Assembly (NCBI GenBank): GCA_930367205.1
Contig: OV884009.1
Coordinates: forward strand, 105,979,189-106,043,188
DNA from: Acanthosoma haemorrhoidale
Lineage: Eukaryota; Arthropoda; Insecta; Hemiptera; Acanthosomatidae
Direction: 5' to 3'
Length of the DNA stretch: 64,000 nucleotides
Shown: positions 57,885-64,000 of the stretch, in pieces
How the letters are laid out: every line of letters starts with the position of its first letter
How positions within the stretch are numbered: position 1 is the first letter of the stretch
Position numbers and translations under genes: made by a program
Notes under the pieces: model-generated
The model's input: only the letters and a program-made list of their open reading frames with translations
Database searches by the model: none
What the model was told of the DNA's origin: nothing

Positions 57885-58925
57885 TATATATATATATGTT
57901 TGTATATATTTAATTCTGATAAATAAAAACGAGTGGTTAAAGGGAAAAAAATTAGTCGCTATATGATATTTTCTCTCACAAAAAATTTATTTTGTAAACA
58001 ATTCATTTTTATTTGAAGTTTGATAACTACCAACCATACTATAGCTATTTTCAAAACTTCCTTTTATTAAGATAGGTATTAAGGCCACCCCTTTTCTTTT
58101 AGTTTCGCGTCTACATCCATTCAAACAGCACCGCCCTGCGAGAGATTCCTCTCGTGAATAACCAGGTTTCAATAGTGAATTTTCCAATTTAAAGTGTTAA
58201 TATTCGGGAGTTCTTCTTCACCTCCAAAGGTAGGGAATCTCCTTATTCAAGCAGGATGAGAAAAAGATTTTTGTCCTCAGAATCGAAGATGTCCACTTGC
58301 GTTTGGTGTTTTAGACATCATGGAACAAATTCCTTGTCAGTCTGTCTGTAGTCAAATCGATGTGACGGCATAACACCCAGTAGCGTTTATCAGATTATGA
58401 TGCATTTTATTGGTTGGTACTCAGATGGCCCAATATAAATTTTATCAAATTCCATCAACTATGTTTGTTTGCACAAACATAGAAATTAAACAGATTTTTA
58501 AGTTTTAAGAGCAATCATTTGTTAGAGGACTGTACACTCGGTTTGCATTTTATATTTATTCTTTTTATTAGAATTTAATAAAAAAGTTAATAATTACAAC
58601 TTGAACAGTTTTTTTTCTATTCGTTCAAAAATCCACTTGTTAATGTTTTTGGTTATCTGGGTAATTTTTGAATAAGTTGACAAATTTACCTTTCAAATTT
58701 CCTTCACATAAAAAACATTTTTCGCAGTCACTATTGAACTTCTATCATAGACAAGAAATAATGCTGTGACAATGCCTACTTGTGACAGTTCTCCCGTCAC
58801 CAACCTTAACTTCAAATGACTCCTTTAGCCATCAATCAAATGGTCAATCAAATAATTAGCAATCAAAATATTCATCACTGATCAGTATGATCAGTACATC
58901 CACTATCCAGAAGTCAAACGATTTG
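57885..58925. other. No gene recognised
   Basis: AT-rich, only short open frames. Confidence 0.45.
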
Positions 58926-58929
58926 ACCT

Positions 58930-59690
58930 CACAGTTGAGTCATTAGCTCAATTAGTTAAGGTGTTCTTTACAATGGTAATATGAGAAATACTCCCTGTCT
59001 GATCAAAATGTTTATGTTGGTAGCCACCACGATCACCACGGAAGTTACTTGATGGACGACTACGATAGTTCGAGGAACTGCGATCACGATAATATGAACT
59101 CCGGCAATTGTTAGAACCAAAGCAACAGTCCTTTGTAAAATTTCCTGGCTTACGACATTGAAAACAGTTAACCTTGGTATGAGATCCAATTGATTCCGCC
59201 TTAAATACTTTATTTACATTTGAGGCTACATCTGAACTTCCACACTTTTCTACAATTATTTTTAATTTAATCTACTCTTTAAAAAGTCCACTGTCCTCTG
59301 TCCCTTTTCGGTAACATATCAATCAAGTCTCCAATATGACTGTAACTAGGTAGTAAAGCTTTTAACACCTAGTGTAATTTGTCTTGTTGCAGCAGCTTGT
59401 TTTAGTTCATTGGAGGATTATTCAAAAACTAGGGAAATATACGAATAGTTTTTCAATTTTATCCTTTTAATGTTATTTCTACGAACAATTTGTAGAGCAG
59501 AGGACTTTTTTAAATACATTTCGTCAAATTTGGAAATAGTTTCAAGATCTAAATTCAATTCACTTACATGGAGTTTGTTTATGCCACCGCAGATGTAATT
59601 TGTACCCTTAATGTTCATTTCTTCCCACTCAGGAGCTTTATCAGTCTCTCTTTTTTCTCGTTCCACCGTCACTTTACATTTTTGATACTA
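58930..59690 (-). pseudogene. Ty1/copia-like gag fragment
   Basis: Minus strand, mixed frames. A VLKALLPSYSHIGDLIDMLP-type segment (about 59380-59310) resembles the L-x-x-LP-x-S-Y motif of copia-type Gag (UBN2). Then come FKAESIGSHTK and CFQCRKPGNFTKDC (about 59190-59115), a CCHC zinc knuckle whose His is replaced by Asn, and an Arg/Ser/Gly-rich tail (RSSYYRDRSSSNYRSRPSSN). 59672-59418 may be the preceding part (KLHVSELNLDLETISKFDEM). No protease, integrase or RT follows, so this is a fragment. Confidence 0.55.
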
Positions 59691-60800
59691 CAAAAACTTA
59701 AGCATTCTAATTTTCAAGTTCGAGTAGTCCTGTCGTCAAACAAAGGGATAACTATAACCCTCCACTTCGTCCGGCACCCTCCTCCCTTCTGTCGTACTGA
59801 CCGATCCCCACACCCCTCACGCGGTGTTGTGATGTTTCTTTATCCTCTTAGTACTATACTTATCGTTTACCAAACGAATAATTTACTTCTTACAATTCAA
59901 CAAAATATTTACATATTTTTCTCTTAGTCCTTTCAATCAAACTACGTAAATCCGCTTTGAATGACCAATTTTATCCTCCCTATTGTTCCCTTTTGTTATA
60001 TTACCTCCTAATTGGAGTAATGCTTGGCGATGAACGTAAATTCCGTTACTGCCAATGGTGATCAAATGACCACTGACACTACTGAAGACTTGCAACTTTT
60101 CACATCTCGTGGAGAACCCCCAGTACATTTAAGTGGTGTGTTTTATGTTATACAACTGACAGTTAGTATACTACGAAAGTAATTCAGTAGTTTTCAACAG
60201 GACCAAACATTTGAAATTGCAACGAACCTTAAATTAGGCGAGTAGCCATGAGATTAATGTATTTTTGTGTTGTTAATAGTTTTTTTTTTTGATTATTTGT
60301 TATTAATGTGTCGATTTTTTATTTAATTTTAATAAGAAGAAATTGGATGAAACTCTTAGGACTTAGTGCAGTTTATTTGTTTGTAGGCGTAAAACCGAGT
60401 GTCAAATCAACGCTTATAAGGTCTACGAGCGCTTAACCGAAAAACGGGGGCCCAAAAAAGCCGGCCGAGATTCAGTGGCACACCAGGTAGAGATTTCTTA
60501 TTCTTAATATGTTTCCATGGGAAAAGTCCAACTGCTCCTGACTTCCAGAGTCAAACATGTTCTTGGATGCCCCACAAACACCAAGCAGCAGCCTCCAGCT
60601 GACCCCGGTCCATGGCAGCTCCCGCTTTCTAGTGTTTATCTCGTATATATTTACTAATGTTTTGGTTTTAGAAACAATTAGTAAGTCTGTAGATTGTATT
60701 CTAGTTTATTATGTATGTAATTAGATTGGTTTTAGATGTACAGGATTTGGTTGGCTTCGGATAAGAATTTTATTATTTTTTCAATGGTAGTTACATCATT
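59691..60800. other. No gene recognised
   Basis: Short frames on both strands without motifs. 60550-60620 is GC-richer and may be the 3' UTR of the minus-strand element at 60.8 kb. Confidence 0.4.
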
Positions 60801-60819
60801 GTTGAGTGATTCAGCGATA

Positions 60820-61062
60820 TTTAAACTTATTCTAGCAACAATAAGTTTCCTGCAATAGAATGGACAGTTCTGAAGTGTTTGTTTTATCGTTACACTTGAT
60901 GCACCTTGGAGGTGGTTCCTGTCTCATGATATATTGGTGGGTAAGTCTGCTGTGTCCTATTGTAAGTTTTGTTAGGACAACTTCCTCACGGCGGTTGCTG
61001 TGACTAGAGCTGTCCCATATTTTCACCAATTTTTTTATCTCTTTAGCTTGGTGGGCTTTCAT
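60820..61062 (-). pseudogene. Non-LTR retrotransposon C-terminal zinc-finger module
   Basis: The minus strand reads KAHQAKEIKKLVKIWDSS, then NRREEVVLTKLTIGHSRLTH, QYIMRQEPPPRCIKC and NDKTN. The LTRLRIGHTRLTH-like block followed by PPxCxxC lies downstream of RNase H in I- and Jockey-type ORF2 and forms a zinc-binding tail. The second half of the zinc motif (H-x-x-x-x-C) is decayed. This may be another copy of the element family seen at 9.7-11.8 kb, whose C-terminus is missing there. Confidence 0.75.
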
Positions 61063-61299
61063 CCCACATCAACAGCCATCCGTCGGCTACCCCTTTGTTC
61101 AATGAGAGCACGAGTTCAGGGGCAGACAGCGCGGCTCTACCTAGACCAGAAAGTGTAAGGGGTTCCTGCACAGCTTTATCTTATCTCCTTTGATGCCTGT
61201 AAGCAAGGGGCTTATATAAAATTAATGGATTTATTGCTTTCTTTGGGTATGGTTATATATTCATGAATCTGCACCAATATTATTTAGCAAGGTACGTGC

Positions 61300-61515
61300 G
61301 TCTGTCAGCCCGGGATGAGTTGATCCAGCTTCGTAAGACGGAGAAGGGACTTCTACCCCCGGGACCTACAATGGAACGATGACACATGGATCTACCTCAA
61401 AAACTGTGGACAACCGGTACCTCTGCTCGTTGGTGAGGCAGAGGCTGATAGGGAAGGTGAAGTTCGTCTGGTTCACTGACGGAAGAGTCAAGTGCAAGTG
61501 GTAAGCAAGGCCTAC
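61300..61515 (+). pseudogene. Possible non-LTR ORF1 (FP25-like) C-terminal fragment
   Basis: Across two frames the plus strand reads RDELIQLRKTEKGLLPP, DLQWNDDTWIYLKNCG, then RYLCSLVRQRLIGKVKFVWF and TDGRVKCKW. IYxxxxLxxxxRxLxxxxRxxxxxGKxKFxWxxxGRVxxR is how I remember the ORF1 C-terminal domain of some insect non-LTR elements. It could also be an exon remnant, because GTAAGC follows at 61502, but the frameshift speaks against that. Confidence 0.3.
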
Positions 61516-62560
61516 TGATTGTTGTCATTGGAGAGCCGGAGGACCTGGATGTCTTTGCGCGACTTCCCCTCGACTGTTCTCTTCTGGTGTTTTAATTTTA
61601 TTTTTCTGGAACAATAGCCACATTTATTTCTACATGCCACAAATCCTCTGCTGCACCTTAGTTTATGTTGCCCAACCTCCCTCTACCATGCCAGTCTCCT
61701 TCCCACACCTGCTTTTCTGTTTTGTAGTCCATACAATTGTGACCGATAGACTTTTATAGCCAATGTAAATTAGCGATTGTTTACGCCGGTAATTCGTTTA
61801 TTTTAGTTATTGAAGGAAAAAATTATCATTCATTGTTTAAGCCGAATAAGGGGTCTTGCGCTGACAAGTAATTATCTAGCAAAGTACCCTCGTAAAATTT
61901 ATTATAAAAAAAAACAAAAAAAAAGTGTAAATTAGAGATAAATATTTTTTTTTGTATTTGGTTAGTTTTATATAAAGAATTAATAATTATTGATAATATT
62001 ATAAATGTTCTAAGAATATCTTTGTGTTTCAAATGTGAGTGTATTGATTTTGTTTTATGTGAAATATGCTGGAAAGTAAACAAAACAAATAACGGTGCGG
62101 GACGCCTCCGAGGCCCCGTAAGACCCTACATCCTTTATAGAGGATTAAAAGGACGGAGCACCGGGATCAGTCGCTTGCAGTCAGTGTGTGTATCCAGAGC
62201 TGGGTTGGCCAACACCCGCCGGAGCGCCCCCCCCCCTCATCTCACCACCTTATCGGCCTATGGTTTATGGGGAGCACCTCTGGTTGGAGATTTGACTTGG
62301 AACTAGTATGGATATGAGCATATCGATCATCGACTCACCGATTCCATCCACCGGGAACCTCACAGCGGATTGACTAATCCACTATCTAGCTACGACAGGT
62401 AACCTCGTTGGACGTAGCTTCCACGTACCGAGGGTTTATGTTGTCTGTTTACGTCGTTCATCAGTTTACACCAAATAACACCAAACTATGCATACGTATA
62501 GATAAACACGGACAGTGATGTATTTATGTTGTTCTCATTCTTCGATCAGCAAACTTTAAG
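61516..62560. other. No gene recognised
   Basis: 62095-62310 is markedly GC-rich and includes a C-run of nine to ten. A TTATAGAGGATTAAAAGG stretch followed by GATCAGTCGC resembles a promoter with an initiator, perhaps of a retroelement. Confidence 0.35.
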
Positions 62561-62569
62561 TTAATAAAA

Positions 62570-62755
62570 CTCTGGTTTACCAGTTTCAAGTTTAGTAAAG
62601 TTTAAGTATTTTTTCTGTCCAATAGTTTAAGTAATTTTTCTCTCAAATAGTTTACTTAGTTTTTTTTTCAAATAGTTTAATTATTTTTTTTATCAAATAG
62701 TTTAAGTATTTTTTTTATCAAATAGCTTAAGGATTTTTTTTGTTTTTAATCAAAT
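62570..62755 (+). repeat. Degenerate tandem repeat of about 25 bp
   Basis: Five to seven units of CAAATAGTTTAAGTATTTTTTTTAT type with variable T-tract length. Confidence 0.75.
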
Positions 62756-63089
62756 GCTATTTGTTTATTATCATTTAATAAAATGTCGGTAATCTAAATG
62801 TCAATTCCCTGTAATATTAGGTTCCCCTGTCCTTGGGTAATGCCCTCTCCTGGCATTAATATTTTCCCCAGATTCCTGTAAACATTTAGGGGGAGGAGGA
62901 AGAGAGAGAAAGTCAGGGGTTTACACAATCTTTCTTCTTCCCTAAAACTCCTTATATTTCTTTTCATTATTTTTTGCACTTAACTCTGCATTTATTTCAT
63001 TTTATTTACTTTTTCCAGAACGACGTCATTGTCATAGTACCTTCCAATACTCCTCAGCATGCCTGATGTCTTAATCACCTGTCACATAA

Positions 63090-63310
63090 ATTCCCAATCC
63101 CCTAGCTGCTCATTGCGATGAATTACTCTTATATTTTACCAAAACCTTTTTCATTATCATTGCTGTATTCGAAACATGGCTTAAACCCTACATTCCTCCC
63201 TCATCTGTCTCTCTCTCCCTAACTTAAATCTTTCTCCACTATGACCGGACGGGTGGCGGTGTGGGTCTGTAAGTTCATGACAGCCTGAAGACCCAAATCC
63301 TTGCCCACCT
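63090..63310 (+). pseudogene. Non-LTR endonuclease N-terminal fragment
   Basis: In shifting frames: LIFYQNLFHYH-like text, then ETWLKPYIPP-like (63165-63210), then a GGVGL segment with HDSLKTQIL-like continuation (63250-63300). It is the same region as 17190-17400, but the GGV segment is present once. Between GGCGGTGTG and CATGACAGCCT it has about ten bases (GGTCTGTAAG) that the minisatellite units lack. It thus shows what the minisatellite's founder looked like. Confidence 0.6.
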
Positions 63311-63559
63311 TGGTAGAGCTAGTCACGGTGCCATCTTTTCCATCTGATCTGGCCTAGTAGACTTTCCCAGCGATCTTATGTTTTGCAATAAACTGAATCA
63401 TCACTTGGCTCTGGAATCATAATAACCCTTCCCTTAGCAGTTTCTATGGCCTATTATAATAATAAAATACATAATTATATTACATTTCCTTGTACTGTTG
63501 ATAGGCCTGTCAGTTCCAACCAATGTTTACTTCCTTAAACCAGGGAGAGGAGAGCCTTT

Positions 63560-64000
63560 TCTACACAATTTCATCCAAACTCAGCATTGAATGGAAGACT
63601 GTTTTATCGCATCCTTTTCTTGCATGCTGTAAGCGGATGTGATACCATATCCGCCCGCCTTGCTTAACCAAGGAAAGGTGAAAACCTTGAAAACTTTGGA
63701 CAAAACGCCCAACCTCAGCCTTCCGTTACTATCCTTCAAAAATAATTACGAAGACATTGATGTAAAGACTACTAATACAGTTGGCGAGAAATTTATAGCT
63801 GCCTTGTATGGTGGAAACAAGCAAGTGCCCGTATATGATCTGGGGTACAAATGTTATAGGTCTGCACCTTATAAATCCTCATTAAATTGGGCCACTCTCC
63901 CCCAAACAGAGCTGTGCACACCAGCATTTTCTGCGTGTTTATGTGCACATCAGCTCTAGATTGGTCAGCCAGCAAAGTTTGGGAGACGCACAAGCAGCGC
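63560..64000 (+). pseudogene. Cysteine-rich multicopy family, second copy, runs off the window
   Basis: With frameshifts the plus strand gives FLHAVSGCDTISA (about 63621-63660), LLNQGKVKTLKTLDKTP, then VGEKFIAALYGGN, DLGYKCYRS and after another shift QHFLRVYVHISSR. The GCDT...QGK motif, the GEKFI-ALYGG block and the HxxRVY block are collinear with the 6.0-6.6 kb copy on the other strand. The cysteine cluster would lie beyond 64000. The function of the family is unknown to me. Confidence 0.55.

Noticed and set aside
62022..62306. 94-codon plus-strand gene near the GC-rich block
   Set aside because: It has no recognisable domain. The GC-rich block looks more like untranslated or regulatory retroelement sequence.

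Overview
The window looks like AT-rich, repeat-laden arthropod (most probably insect) nuclear DNA. The reasons are a single well-preserved C/EBP-type bZIP gene without introns, many decayed Jockey/I-like non-LTR retrotransposons, mariner and pogo DNA transposons, and Ty3/Gypsy elements with an insect-style AGTTAA...TTAACT LTR. The Jockey-like fragments suggest a hemimetabolous insect such as a hemipteran, but that is inference. No tRNA, rRNA, CRISPR array, operon or bacterial signal was seen.

Layout. 1-9 kb: AT-rich sequence with fragments of Jockey-like elements and a decayed cysteine-rich multicopy gene. 8.8-11.8 kb: a palindromic mariner remnant, then an I-like reverse transcriptase/RNase H remnant split by a pogo-like transposon. 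12.3-14.5 kb: a foldback-like structure whose left arm holds seven copies of a 176-bp repeat and whose right arm holds one inverted copy. 17.2-20.8 kb: a non-LTR endonuclease domain interrupted by about 52 copies of a 61-bp minisatellite derived from that same domain. 20.8-31.5 kb: more decayed non-LTR fragments and short tandem arrays (60-bp, 64-bp and 111/166-bp units). 31.5-39.4 kb: very AT-rich sequence with no recognised gene. 39.39-40.05 kb (minus): the C/EBP gene, the only gene in the window that appears intact. 43.3-47.9 kb: non-LTR fragments and two copies of an unnamed multicopy protein family. 48.15-57.56 kb: two sibling Ty3/Gypsy elements on the minus strand, in tandem and separated by 33 bp of TA repeat. 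The first is old and internally deleted. The second is young (its LTRs agree except for indels) but broken in gag and pol. A probable solo LTR follows. 58.9-64 kb: a copia-like gag fragment, more non-LTR fragments and a second copy of the cysteine-rich family.

The genes do not form a pathway. The biology is one developmental/stress transcription factor in a large non-coding, transposon-derived setting. The most unusual structures are satellites that appear to be born from mobile elements: the endonuclease-derived 61-bp array with an 854-bp higher-order period, and the 176-bp repeats in a foldback arm. I saw no clearly new enzymatic or defence system. All reading was by eye, so boundaries of decayed elements are approximate unless given as exact.
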